In this document: in pieces, positions 54,415-64,000 of the stretch | How the letters are laid out: each line of letters begins with the position of its first letter | Position numbering within the stretch: the first letter of the stretch is position 1 | Assembly (NCBI GenBank): GCA_002633005.1 | Contig: NMRA01000187.1 | Coordinates: 357,644 to 421,643 of the forward strand | DNA: 64,000 nucleotides | Direction: 5' to 3' | Source: Phoronis australis | Taxonomy: Eukaryota; Phoronida; Phoronidae | Notes under the pieces: generated by a model | The model's input: only the letters and a program-made list of their open reading frames with translations | Databases searched by the model: none | What the model was told of the DNA's origin: nothing | Made by a program: the position numbers and the translations under genes

Positions 54415-57400
54415 CTATTCTGTTTTATAGGAAAATCCAGTGCCTTCGAATTCCTTGTCAACCCATTCGCCAATCGCGTTAGTGATTGCTTCTGGCAAAC
54501 CTTCCTTCCAGTCACCCACGACGCCCTTCCGAAAAAACGAGCTCTTTTCTTTGTCCATGAAGACTGCGTCCAGAGGTTGGGTACTGGGGCACTTTCTCAT
54601 GTTTTCTATGGAGCTCAACGCCGCAATCGACTCCACTTCCTGTGGTGTAACCTCTTTCCCGATGAAGTGGGCGATTTTAGTGATTTCTTTCACCAGGTCT
54701 CTCTTCATGTCTTCGTAGTGTACGACTATCATAGGTTGGTTGTCTTTATGTTCCCACCATGACTTGTACAATTCAGGATATGTACCACTACCGTAGGGAA
54801 GGTCGCCCTTCATCATGCACTGCGCGAATTCCTCTAAGGTGCCTCTAAACGGTTCGTACTGCTTCATTGATGTGAAGAACGAGTACATACTCTTAAGGAC
54901 ATCTTTAGGGTTTCGCACCAGTAATATTATCTTCACTTTGCCTTCTTGAACCGCAGGTGGGGTCAGACTCCAATGCAAATGTGTGTTAAACACTCTGGGA
55001 CTAGCCTTTTTCTTCCATCTCTCCACGAGCGCGCTATTCGACTCAGCTGGTCTTCCAGTAAACACGGTATTATCCAGCTCGAGAAATTCAATGTGGTCAC
55101 TCAAGAATTCCTTTTCCAATGCTTGTTTATCGCCGTCGAGAAGCAGGAGTGAAAGAATATACTTCAACCAGTGTGTCCCTGTCTTCACGTGGGTAACTAA
55201 AAGAACATCCGATTCGCGCATTTCCAAATTTGGAATGACTTTCGATACTCTTTCATAATCGTAGGATTTATTCCTAAATTTGATCCCTTTGTAGACGAAG
55301 CACTGGTACTGGGGAGCCTAAAAAAACGAATGAGTTAACAAGAGTTGTAAGCGCCTCTAAACACATATGGTAAAATTTATAAAGAGAGACATGGTGTCAA
55401 TTTAAGAGATTTTAAAAAATATACTGCAATACCTTTCGTAATCTCGCGAAGTCTTGCTTTTTTAGCGAGGTCCTAGCATTACTGAGCTTTATCCTGCCTT
55501 CTCAAATATGCTGCACGTCTGACCGCGGTATAAGCCCCTTCACAAACACTGACGACTGGACACAAGCTCATGGTGGGAACTCTTTAATTAACAACAAGGA
55601 GTATTTGACTCCAGAGTTCTGCTGCCAACTTCACAAATGATTCATCAAAAGTAAGTTTCAAATTCGTCTGACACGAAGAATTCTCAGCTAACATGTTTTT
55701 CTCAAGAACTGGAGTGGCCCTTTTCGCAAATGTGCAGCTTTTACAGGGAAAAACATGAGAATGATTTATTTGTTCTGGTCGTGTAAATGTCTGCAGTATC
55801 TTTAACCCTCTTTGTTAATTGGACGAAATCATTTAGTCGTCAAACAGCGGACTTGAGGATCTGGGACCCGTTCCAAGAAAACTGACTTAGCTAAGACAAA
55901 TCTTAAATTTCCGTCAATTTCAAAACAAAACTTAAAATTATCTCAAATCTGTTTCAACAAAGGAATCTTAAGTTTGACTTAATTTTTTAACTTAAGTTTT
56001 GTATTAATTTTGACTATCTTAGTGGGTGGAGAACTTTCAAAGTTTTGGATTTATTGAATCAAAACTGCTCTATTGACGAGTCCTTGAGTCAATTTGCCAC
56101 GCAGGAAATGATTGAACATGATAGTTCGTGTGAAAAGTGTAGTAACAATTTCCTTTCTGATCTTAATACTGATTTCTTGCCCTCTGAAATATATGAGGCC
56201 ATTGAACAATTACCTACTGGCAAGGCTGGGGGTTATGATGGCGTGATCTTTGAAATGCTGAAGTGCACAAAGGTAACGATAGTGCCAGTCTTGCATAAGT
56301 TATTCAATGCAATTTTTGATTCTGGGTATTATCCCAAGACATGGTGTGACGCAGTGCTTACTCCAGTACATAAACAAGGCAATATCAATGACGAAAATAA
56401 CTATAGAGGTATCTCCCTGTTGTCTGCTTTGGGAAAACTTTTTACCAAACTTTTAAATAATCGTCTTTATTACTGGGCTGAAAATAATGATAAACTTTGT
56501 GAGTCTCAAGCTGGGTTTAGAAAAGGCTACTCTACGATTGACCAAGTGTTTACACTTCAAGCTATGTGCCACAAGTATTTGAGTCGGCAGGGTGGGAGAT
56601 TTTACTGTGCTTTTGTAGATTTCTCGAAGGCATTCGATCGAATCCCACATAATTTACTATTCTATAGATTGAAAAACATTGATGTGCATGGTAAAATTTT
56701 CAACATAATCCGCTCTATGTATAGTAAGTTGCGCACTTGAGTGAAAACTCAAGATGGTCTTACAGAGTTCTTTGATTGTACTGTTGGTACTCGCCAGGGT
56801 TGCATGATCAGCCCATTATTATTTGTGTTGTATCTAAATGAATTTGTGGATCAAATGAGTATGAAAAGTAATATTAATAGCACATATCTCAGCGAACAAG
56901 TGCCAAGGGTTAACTCCCTACTGTACGCAGACGATATGGTGTTATGTTCCTCTACCGCCATCAACTTACAACGTATGCTTAATTGTTTGGCAGAATTTTG
57001 CAAATCATGGGGCATGCAAGTAAACTTTTTTTCAGATGTATGGATTAATCAGGGTGTGGTAAATCAAGCGTATTTCTTGACTGTTTTTTCTCAACGTGTC
57101 AACGACTGTTATTTGCAAGGTTGGCAATCTGATATCGAATGTAACGCAAAACTGCCTTACTATGTGGGGTACAAAACAATATATCATCTTGAGAATTATC
57201 CAGAAATGGTTGGTATCCGGCCACGTGTTTTTATCCAGTCTCTGACTCGATTGCGATGTTCAAATCATTCGTTACTAGTGGAAAGAGGTCGCCACACAAA
57301 TATTCCCTATGAAAACAGGTTGCGTGAATTATGTAATTCTGGGTGTGGAGAGGACGAATACCACTTTGTGTTAGTTTGTAGTGCGTACCAAGACCTTCGG

Positions 57401-57853
57401 GTTAAGTACTTAAGTGATCGTTTATGTCATTCTCCCACGACATCTAAATTTGATTCTCTCATGAGAACTCCAGATAGCATACTTATTAAATTCGTCCATC
57501 ACGCTCTCAAGCGTCATAATGTATTATCCAGTTTGAAACGTGGCACCTAACAATGTTCTTGTACATGATATACTTGGGGCCTACGGCCATGTGTATATGT
57601 CTCAATAAAATACTAATTCAATATTTCAAGCCTCAGCGACTAAGCAGTTAAGGGGCAACATTTCGATAGTCCAGGCCAGAAAGATTGCGAGGTTGCCGAC
57701 ACGATACGTACACTCGCTGATCACGTAACAAGCTAAGCTTGCTCTAATATCATTAAGGGTTGCGCGACGTCTCGTTGATCAAAAGTACACAGCGTCGGTA
57801 ATGACAGTTAGTAAGCCCATACTCACCAATGACTCCTCACTGCAGGTTGACAT
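54415..57853 (-). CDS. Cytosolic sulfotransferase (SULT family), 2 exons
   Basis: Transfers sulfate from PAPS to hydroxyl or amine groups of small molecules in the cytosol. Main exon 54415-55317 (300 codons plus TAG). A first exon at 57827-57853 (ATG plus eight codons, MSTCSEESL, followed by GTGAGT) joins in phase 0 to the acceptor at 55318-55319, giving 309 residues, normal for the family. The 5'-phosphosulfate loop is THVKTGTHW (51-59), where most SULTs have YPKSGTTW. The catalytic His is in NTHLHW (about residue 122), the 3'-phosphate motif is RNPKDVLKSMYSFF (about 144-157), and RKGVVGDWK near the C-terminus closes the PAPS site. The usual KTVE dimerisation motif is not evident. The intron of 2.5 kb carries an antisense LINE pseudogene. 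Substrate cannot be told from sequence. The first exon is inferred from phase and splice signals only. Confidence 0.9.
55421..55488 (-). mobile_element. Short palindromic MITE, family 1, partial copy 6
   Basis: Half-element with TAATCTCGCGAAGTCTTGC, AGCGAGGTCCTAGCATTACT and GAGCT; the other half is missing. Lies in the sulfotransferase intron. Confidence 0.55.
56045..57550 (+). pseudogene. Non-LTR retrotransposon reverse transcriptase, stop-broken and internally deleted
   Basis: Decayed LINE copy. The first open part (56045-56740) carries RT finger and palm motifs: LPTGKAGGYDGV, CDAVLTPVHKQG, NYRGISLLSALGKLF, SQAGFRKGYSTIDQVF and FVDFSKAFDRIPH (catalytic Asp). A TGA at 56738-56740 interrupts the frame; the same frame resumes with GTRQGCMISPLLF and YADDMVL (second catalytic pair). 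After WGMQVN near residue 326 the sequence jumps straight to a C-terminal segment (CNAKLPYYVGYK...YENRLRELCNSGCGEDEYHF with its Cys/His cluster), so the thumb region has been lost by an in-frame deletion. The N-terminal endonuclease is also missing. A tail with AATAAA (57604) follows. Antisense to the sulfotransferase and within its intron. Confidence 0.92.
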
Positions 57854-58559
57854 TTTGAGGATGATTTGGGCCAGACGAGACGTTATGCGTTGAGTGCATG
57901 CGTGTTGAGTATAGCAAAATTACGGTTGGGGGTCTTTAAGCACCACTATGTGCGCGATTGACAGTTTAAGGTAACACCCACCTCGCACAGGATTGGCAGC
58001 TCATGTTAACGCCCATATATATATTTATTCAATAACTAGGCCTCCAGCCCTTGTTACAATCAAATCGCCCTTGTTACAATCAAATCATATGAGGGTAAAT
58101 AAACAATGCTTAGGTAATATTAGCAACCACGTCTCTAAGTAAGTGACCATTTCATATACTATATGCCTCTACGAACCTATTCTCCAGAATTAACAAGGTT
58201 GAACTCGTGACCTGGGTTGGTTTTAGTAGCGCAACTTTCTCGTCAGAAAAGCGAGATCACACAAGTCCTCGTGATATAACGTCAAGCATTACTCGAGTTG
58301 CACAAGTCTTGTGTCTACACGACCAGCTCCGGCCGGTGTGTGGCAAAATCTTGACCAAGTTTGCGGTACTATTGTACCACATAAACGCCAAGAAAACAAC
58401 TTAACCATTCCATGTGAATGAATAATTACTTTAAGTTCCCGATCTAAGTATTGCTTTCAAGTTATTGACGCACTGGATATTAAAACAAGAGCAACGCGGA
58501 CCGTTGAAATGCGCCCACGAATGCATCGCAAACGGTGTGCTTTTAGGGCTGTTTATTGG
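57854..58559. other. Sulfotransferase 5' flank; no gene recognised
   Basis: Presumed 5'UTR and promoter of the minus-strand sulfotransferase on the left. The rest shows no exon or clear repeat before the tandem array at 58560. Confidence 0.4.
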
Positions 58560-59816
58560 TCATAAAAATGGCCACTAGGTGGCGCAAAATACCTCGATTC
58601 CATCCAAACACGGGAGGATAGCGTCATCTCACCAACAGATGCCTGTATTCAAAATTTTATGAAAATCCGTTGAGGAGGTAAACGTAAAATATTGCCACCA
58701 GGGGACACACCAGTAGTCAGATCCGTCCGAAAGTCGTTGTTTATTGTCAGCATCATATAAATACACTTGTTAAATTTAGTAAAGATCCTGCAAACGGTTT
58801 AAGAGATACAGCCATGGGCAAAAAAACGAAACTGCCACTAGGAGGCGCCACAGTAGCTGGTCATCGGAAAATCATCGTCAGTCCTCCACTTCATAGTAAA
58901 AAATACATGCTAATTTTCACAATTATCCTGAAAGCGATTTGGTTGATAGAGGGTTGGACGCCAAAAAACAGACTCGAAAACGGTAAAAATGGCCACTAGG
59001 TAGTGCAAACTCAGTCAAATGAGTCAAATCCAACGGAAAGATAGTGTCACCACACTAACAGAAGCCTATACGACAAATTTTTGAAAATACACTGAGAGCC
59101 TTTGAAGATACAGAAGTTAACGTAAAAAAATAAAATTGCTACCAGGGGGCACACCAGAAGTCAAATCCGTCCGAATGTCGTCGTCGTCCTTTGTCAACAT
59201 CATATAAATGCACTAACTAAATTTAGTAAAGATCCTGCAGACGGTTTAGGAGATAAACGGAGCCATAGGCGCAAAAATACAAAATGCCACTAGGAGGTGC
59301 CACAGTCGTCGAATTCGTCGGAAAATCATCTTCAGCCGTCCTCTTCATACTAACAACATACGTGCCAATTTTCACAATCATCCCTAGAACAGTTTGTGTG
59401 ATAGAGGGGTGGACGACTAAAAACATACTTGAAAACAGTAAAAATTGCCACTAGATGGCGCAAATTACGTCGAATCTATCCGAAAACGGGTGGATAGCGG
59501 CATCTCACTAATAGATGCCTACATGCCAAATTTTATGAAAATACACTGAAGACCTTTGAAGATATAGAGGTACGCGTAAAAAAACTAAACTTGCCACTAG
59601 GGGGCAGAACTGTAGTCGAATCTGTCTGATAGTTCGCTCATGCCGTCCCATCTATGAAAGGAACACGTGTAAAATTTCATGAACATACGTCAAACGGTTT
59701 TGGAGTTAGAGCAGTGGACGCCGGACGGACGCTGGACGGCCGGACGCCGGACGGTCGCCGCCCGGACGGACATGGCGGCATAATGCGTCCACATATAAAT
59801 ATGTGGGCGCATAAAA
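58560..59816 (+). mobile_element. Pearl/Helentron-like non-autonomous element with tandem core repeats
   Basis: Architecture: eight tandem subunits of 123-161 bp, each opened by a GCCACTAGGKGGCGC-like core (58571, 58694, 58834, 58992, 59138, 59286, 59447, 59593), arranged as higher-order triplets of about 420-455 bp; then a GACGG/GACGCCG microsatellite (about 59715-59772); then a 13-bp-arm hairpin at 59783-59812 (ATGCGTCCACATA, loop TAAA, TATGTGGGCGCAT). Tandem core plus microsatellite plus 3' hairpin is the layout described for bivalve pearl elements and Helentron-associated DINE-type elements. No coding capacity. The assignment rests on layout, not on matched ends. Confidence 0.55.
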
Positions 59817-60388
59817 ATTCGCCGAATGCTCCACAGCAGTCAGTGGTCAGACGCTGTGACCAGCAAACGCCTAAGGACCAATTGGTACTATCTTTAAAAA
59901 ACTCCGCTTCTCTCCGTAGTCAGCCGTCATCTTTCCAAACACCCTCCTTCCCCACTAATGACGTAATGTATGAAGGGTCAATTGCATCGATAGCAAATTT
60001 GTCAAAATATTAACACTAGAAATGTCTTGTGTTATTCGTGAACATAAATAAGAATATTCATCGATTGCAGTAGTGCGTTCAACCCTGAGCAACGATGTAA
60101 TTTTGCTCGATAGTTTCTCTTTACGGGAGATTAGACGACACGAAAAGGTTCAGGTGTCAGGCTATAGCCCAGAACAGCATCGTTATTATAGAATAAACTG
60201 CGGAATTATTATGCCTTCATAAGTTCGTAAACTGTGAACATGAGTTCGCTACTAGTCAATAAAAATTCTTGAGATAAGGAATAACACGAAATTAACAGTA
60301 TACTTTTATAGCAAATAACGTCGTACGTAATAGGTTGTGAAGCTCAAATGCACCTTTACCTTTGAAACATTATTGAACAGTGAAACTT
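59817..60388. other. 3' flank of the A2M/CD109-type gene
   Basis: Probable 3'UTR of the minus-strand gene and intergenic DNA; no exon or repeat recognised. Confidence 0.4.
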
Positions 60389-63300
60389 TCACGTGAATAA
60401 TTCAAATGATAACAGTAAAAATTCGAACAACGTAACCATCAGAATGGAATGCAGGCGCGTGACACCGGATTGCAAATGTTCGGATTCACGTTTTTTGGTT
60501 ATTGGCTTGATGCTGGTTGTTGTACTGGAAACAGAAAAAGCAGCAGATCTTTTCACAGCAGCTGTTGTTAGAGAAACTGGTTGATTACCACTGAAACGAT
60601 AACATTTGTGCGCCTGTTTTCGCGGATCATGATAGCTGAAGACTTTCACGCACGCATTCTGCAGAGAGGCTACGATTCGCTTTCGCCGAAATGATACCGA
60701 GAAGCATGATTGGAAGCCCATGGCAATGTCGACGTAATATAGCGCCACCTGACTGCGTCCAACGTCAATTTCCATCACGTTATATCTTTGCAGAGGGATG
60801 TCTGCATCCTGCGGTCTTAGTGAAAACCCAGTAATCGCCTCAACTAACACGACACCTACTCCCGTCTTCAATATATCCGTCGACCAGTGACATATGTGTA
60901 ACGTGTACGCGTACTGAGACTGGTCTTTAACATCTACTGAAAGGTGAATAGATGAGTAACTTTCTATCAACTGATGGTACGAGCCAACAATTGAAACAAC
61001 AGCAAATCCACTCCCCGTAGCCGTCACTTTGACGACGTCTGTCTCCATAGGAGCTTTTATTTTCTGCACTTCAAATCGTTTGTCTTTGCTAACGAATCTG
61101 TGAGAACCAACCAAATTGTCTTGCTGATAAAAACGAACAGAAACAACCAAATTAGAAGTGATACTTTTGACAGAAGAAGCAAGTTCAGACAATGCATTCA
61201 AGACAACCGCCGTGTCTGGTGTTGAGAAGAAGCCACCTCGCCCATTACTGTGATGAATCAACCATTTAGCGATGTCAAAGGCGTCGGGACCATCCCTCAA
61301 GATGGTAGTAAGCAATGCGTAGGCAGTCGTTTCAATGTCAACGGCAGATGGCATTTCGTAGACGTCACCTGCGACCTTGGTCCAGTACTTCTCACCGTCC
61401 TGCACTTTGGCCACGGAGTCTAACTTTGCAAAAGCTGCATCTTTTAATTCATTATTCACTAGATGCAGTGCATACGTAACAATAGCAGTTGTGTAAACAT
61501 CGTATACTTCACGGAAATGACGACCTAAGTAACTAGAAGCGCGCACAATAGCGTTTGTCAGGTCAACAGTTGCATTCTTGTATTCTTGAAGAGCAATCAC
61601 GACAAAAGCAGTCAACGACATTTTACTTTCAGTATGTATCCCTTGCATACTCGGGTGCAATGTCCGTCCGGGCTCTCTGAACGCCCCATCAGCCTCTTGT
61701 TGACGAAGAATCCAAACTAAAGAGTTGCTCAACAAGTGTTGGTCAACAAAGATGAAGTCACTGGCCCATAGAAAGGACTTGGTAACAAATGCAGTCAACC
61801 AGAGACTTCCACTCTTGTCAGCATTTCCAAATAAGCTGAATGAATTGTCCTTCCTAAAGAAGACCATCCGTCTTTGATAGTCCATCTCCAAATTTCCGCG
61901 AATCTTGTCTTGAATGGAAGAGAGAATTTCTGGAAATACACTCAGATAGCGTAACACGAGCGTACTGGATACAAATGTGATCAGGTTTTGTTCTCCATAC
62001 TCCGTGAGCTGGGGTGTCAATTTTTCCAAGTGTTGAAGAGTTAGTGCAAGCAAGTCGCCAGAAAGATAAACTGATGTTAGGCCTGACTGAGTCGAAGCTT
62101 CAGTTGGTAGCTCTATGTCCTTTAATGTTTTTGACACTGGATTTCCGGTTCGCAAATCCACCAGCACAGAAGTCATGGAATGCTTAAGTAAGCCTGCTGA
62201 AACCACGACAACTACTTGTTTCAGACGGCGCAAACTTATTGCTGACCTGGCTTCGACACTCAGCGTAATATTTCCAAAAACTTTGGGAATGATCCAGACA
62301 TCTACAAAGTTTGCACTTTTAGGTTCAACATTTGATGTTGCAATAAATTCTTTTGAAATTCCCATATCACTCACGTCAGTAGCTTCATCGTTTTTAACAG
62401 AGAAATCTCTTGACTTCTGCAATATAATATTAATGGTCTGAACAGAGTCAATATAGTTCATGACTGAAATCGTCAACAAAAATTGCTCATGTCTTTTTAC
62501 ACTTAATGGGCACTTCATAAACACATCATGGGTTCTACGAAGAGCAATTTTCGTGGGTTGGAGAACAACTCCTAAACCCCCTGACTCACTCATGGCAAAC
62601 CCAAACGCTCTCCATGTCGCAGACCGGTCAGGAACATCCGCGGAATGGCAGAATCTCCCACTTTCATCAGTTCGCCCGTGCAACCACAACCACGTTTCAG
62701 AAAACAGTCTCTCATTTCTCACTTTTTCCCTTTCCATCAATGCTTCATCGTTTCTTGTGATAGGCCATTCCGCTAGAATTTCCATTTTATTTATTTCTGA
62801 CAATTTATACACAGCTAAATTCGACAGGACTCGTACGCCCGCTAGTTGAAACATTTCAAGAGATTCTATTCCCAGTAGCAACGGAGGTCTTTCATCAGTT
62901 TTATGTTGTAATTGGAATTGATAGTCAATGTTTACCGAACTGATGTCAGCCACGGCATTTGGGGCGAGTTGGTCGCCAACAGCCAGTCCAACAAATGAAT
63001 GAGGTTTTGCTGTAGCGCAAACAGTAACTTGCTGGTCATGATTTTCCAAAGAAACTGTCTCCCGGTCTTCTTTATTGGCAATCTGTATGTTCACCAAATT
63101 ACTACGTAAGACCACACTTGGCAGCCTCATAGAGTGACGGCTTTCTGGAAAATGTATCTTTACCGCGTTGCTGAAACATTCTACTACAAAATGTATACTG
63201 TCGGCAATGATTTCTTGCTGAAATTCTGTGAAGACAAGCAACTTACAAGACGGAGAATGAATACTGGTCATGTTACGCCAAATTACGTACTTTCCATCTT

Positions 63301-64000
63301 TTAGAAAGTCTTGAGAGTTTTCAACCATGATACCTCTGCAGACAAATACGTAAGAGAAGACTTTGTCGAGCTTTGAAGAAAGCGTGACATCAAACTCTGC
63401 ACTTTCGCCGCATTTTAAATCATTTGACTTCAAAGAAACATGGATAAATTCCTTATTGAGACTACGAAATTCGTCAATATACTTCAGTTCCTTCATATCA
63501 TCCAAGCGTGCTTCTATAGCAAGCAACCCTATCAAGTGTTTAGTGTCAAATGAGAACTTTATAATGCCATTTGCGTCAACGTTTTGAAAGCTAAAGTATG
63601 CAATGGTACGAAAAAAGGAACTAGTTTCAGAGCGAATGGTTATCTGCAATCCATTCCATTCCTTATTGACAAGAGATTCATGAGCCATTTCAACATGCAG
63701 GGATCCATAATATGTTGTATTTGGCATGTAGGCGCTCGGAGAAGAGTCAGTAAAACGAAAACGAACTTCACGCGTGTAAAGAGTGACAACTGATTCCGTC
63801 AATTCTGTAAAATCGGTTCCTATTTCACGCACTTTTACTTTAAAAACTAGCCTTGTGTTGTCAAGTATTCTTTTCCCACCAGCCCAAGTGACAAAGTCTT
63901 TATCTAAGATGGACAATTCATAATTAAACTTAAACGTATCGGAGGTATTCACAATTGGACTCAGAAACCTCAATTGCTCACTTTCAAAAGAAACAATGAT
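60389..64000 (-). CDS. Alpha-2-macroglobulin/CD109-family protein lacking the thioester cysteine, partial, intronless
   Basis: Large secreted or GPI-linked protein of the thioester superfamily. One uninterrupted frame of 1203 codons from the right window edge to the stop at 60389-60391; the N-terminus lies outside. Domain marks, numbered from the window edge: macroglobulin beta domains 1-430; SETWLWLHGRTDESGRF near 432 and SATWRAFGFAMSESGGLGV near 458, typical of the A2M domain; then LTPQLTEYGEQNLITFVSS at about 662-680, where the family has PYGCGEQN. Here the thioester Cys is Tyr668 and the preceding Gly is Glu, so no internal thioester can form, though the GEQN remainder persists. The alpha-helical TED follows (SLWLTAFVTKSFLWA, LVWILRQQEADGAF, MSLTAFVVIALQEY), then a receptor-binding-like domain (GVGVVLVEAITGFSL) and a Ser/Thr-rich stretch. 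The last 20 or so residues are hydrophobic (SILMVTLFEFLLLSFELF), like a GPI signal in CD109. Relatives usually have many introns; none is visible here. Confidence 0.93.
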   Translation of the reverse strand: MIVSFESEQLRFLSPIVNTSDTFKFNYELSILDKDFVTWAGGKRILDNTRLVFKVKVREIGTDFTELTESVVTLYTREVRFRFTDSSPSAYMPNTTYYGSLHVEMAHESLVNKEWNGLQITIRSETSSFFRTIAYFSFQNVDANGIIKFSFDTKHLIGLLAIEARLDDMKELKYIDEFRSLNKEFIHVSLKSNDLKCGESAEFDVTLSSKLDKVFSYVFVCRGIMVENSQDFLKDGKYVIWRNMTSIHSPSCKLLVFTEFQQEIIADSIHFVVECFSNAVKIHFPESRHSMRLPSVVLRSNLVNIQIANKEDRETVSLENHDQQVTVCATAKPHSFVGLAVGDQLAPNAVADISSVNIDYQFQLQHKTDERPPLLLGIESLEMFQLAGVRVLSNLAVYKLSEINKMEILAEWPITRNDEALMEREKVRNERLFSETWLWLHGRTDESGRFCHSADVPDRSATWRAFGFAMSESGGLGVVLQPTKIALRRTHDVFMKCPLSVKRHEQFLLTISVMNYIDSVQTINIILQKSRDFSVKNDEATDVSDMGISKEFIATSNVEPKSANFVDVWIIPKVFGNITLSVEARSAISLRRLKQVVVVVSAGLLKHSMTSVLVDLRTGNPVSKTLKDIELPTEASTQSGLTSVYLSGDLLALTLQHLEKLTPQLTEYGEQNLITFVSSTLVLRYLSVFPEILSSIQDKIRGNLEMDYQRRMVFFRKDNSFSLFGNADKSGSLWLTAFVTKSFLWASDFIFVDQHLLSNSLVWILRQQEADGAFREPGRTLHPSMQGIHTESKMSLTAFVVIALQEYKNATVDLTNAIVRASSYLGRHFREVYDVYTTAIVTYALHLVNNELKDAAFAKLDSVAKVQDGEKYWTKVAGDVYEMPSAVDIETTAYALLTTILRDGPDAFDIAKWLIHHSNGRGGFFSTPDTAVVLNALSELASSVKSITSNLVVSVRFYQQDNLVGSHRFVSKDKRFEVQKIKAPMETDVVKVTATGSGFAVVSIVGSYHQLIESYSSIHLSVDVKDQSQYAYTLHICHWSTDILKTGVGVVLVEAITGFSLRPQDADIPLQRYNVMEIDVGRSQVALYYVDIAMGFQSCFSVSFRRKRIVASLQNACVKVFSYHDPRKQAHKCYRFSGNQPVSLTTAAVKRSAAFSVSSTTTSIKPITKKRESEHLQSGVTRLHSILMVTLFEFLLLSFELFT

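Overview
The window is a piece of animal nuclear DNA: AT-rich, low gene density, every recognisable gene split by GT-AG introns (except one), and many decayed transposable elements. Gene content (TDP1, calmodulins, a Cdc42-like GTPase, the neuroendocrine chaperone 7B2/secretogranin V, a cytosolic sulfotransferase, an alpha-2-macroglobulin/CD109-type protein), short introns and pearl-like/Penelope-like elements suggest a marine invertebrate, possibly an invertebrate deuterostome such as a hemichordate or lancelet. The species cannot be fixed from the sequence alone.

Layout. 53-5695 (+): seven internal exons of tyrosyl-DNA phosphodiesterase 1; first part lies left of the window and the last exon was not found. 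7404-15562, 26209-28887 and 31339-33612 (all -): three calmodulin-family genes in head-to-tail order, each with five coding exons of 3+31+144+243+29 nt giving 149 residues; the first is a divergent calmodulin-like paralog, the other two are near-canonical. Between them lie duplicated segments (10.7-11.6 kb, 17.6-22.9 kb), an inverted-repeat element (22.9-23.9 kb) and duplicated 3'UTR and promoter-like modules that may mark a lost fourth gene. 36059-38048 (+): Cdc42/Rac-like GTPase without a CAAX box. 39131-43151 (-): a five-coding-exon 7B2 gene. 45.5-54.4 kb: mostly mobile-element territory (Penelope-like GIY-YIG fragment, interstitial telomeric repeats, an inverted-repeat DNA transposon with a nested MITE, a LINE scrap) plus a possible CRE-driven first exon and unassigned coding-like DNA. 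54415-57853 (-): cytosolic sulfotransferase whose first intron contains an antisense, internally deleted LINE reverse-transcriptase pseudogene. 58560-59816: pearl/Helentron-like element made of tandem repeats each carrying a CTCF-like core. 60389-64000 (-): an intronless 1203-residue stretch of an A2M/CD109-family protein whose thioester cysteine is replaced by tyrosine.

The genes do not form one pathway. The shared theme is local duplication: the calmodulin cluster, repeated intergenic blocks, and repeated splice-donor or UTR segments. Exon coordinates were read by eye from splice sites, reading phase and family similarity; no search was run.
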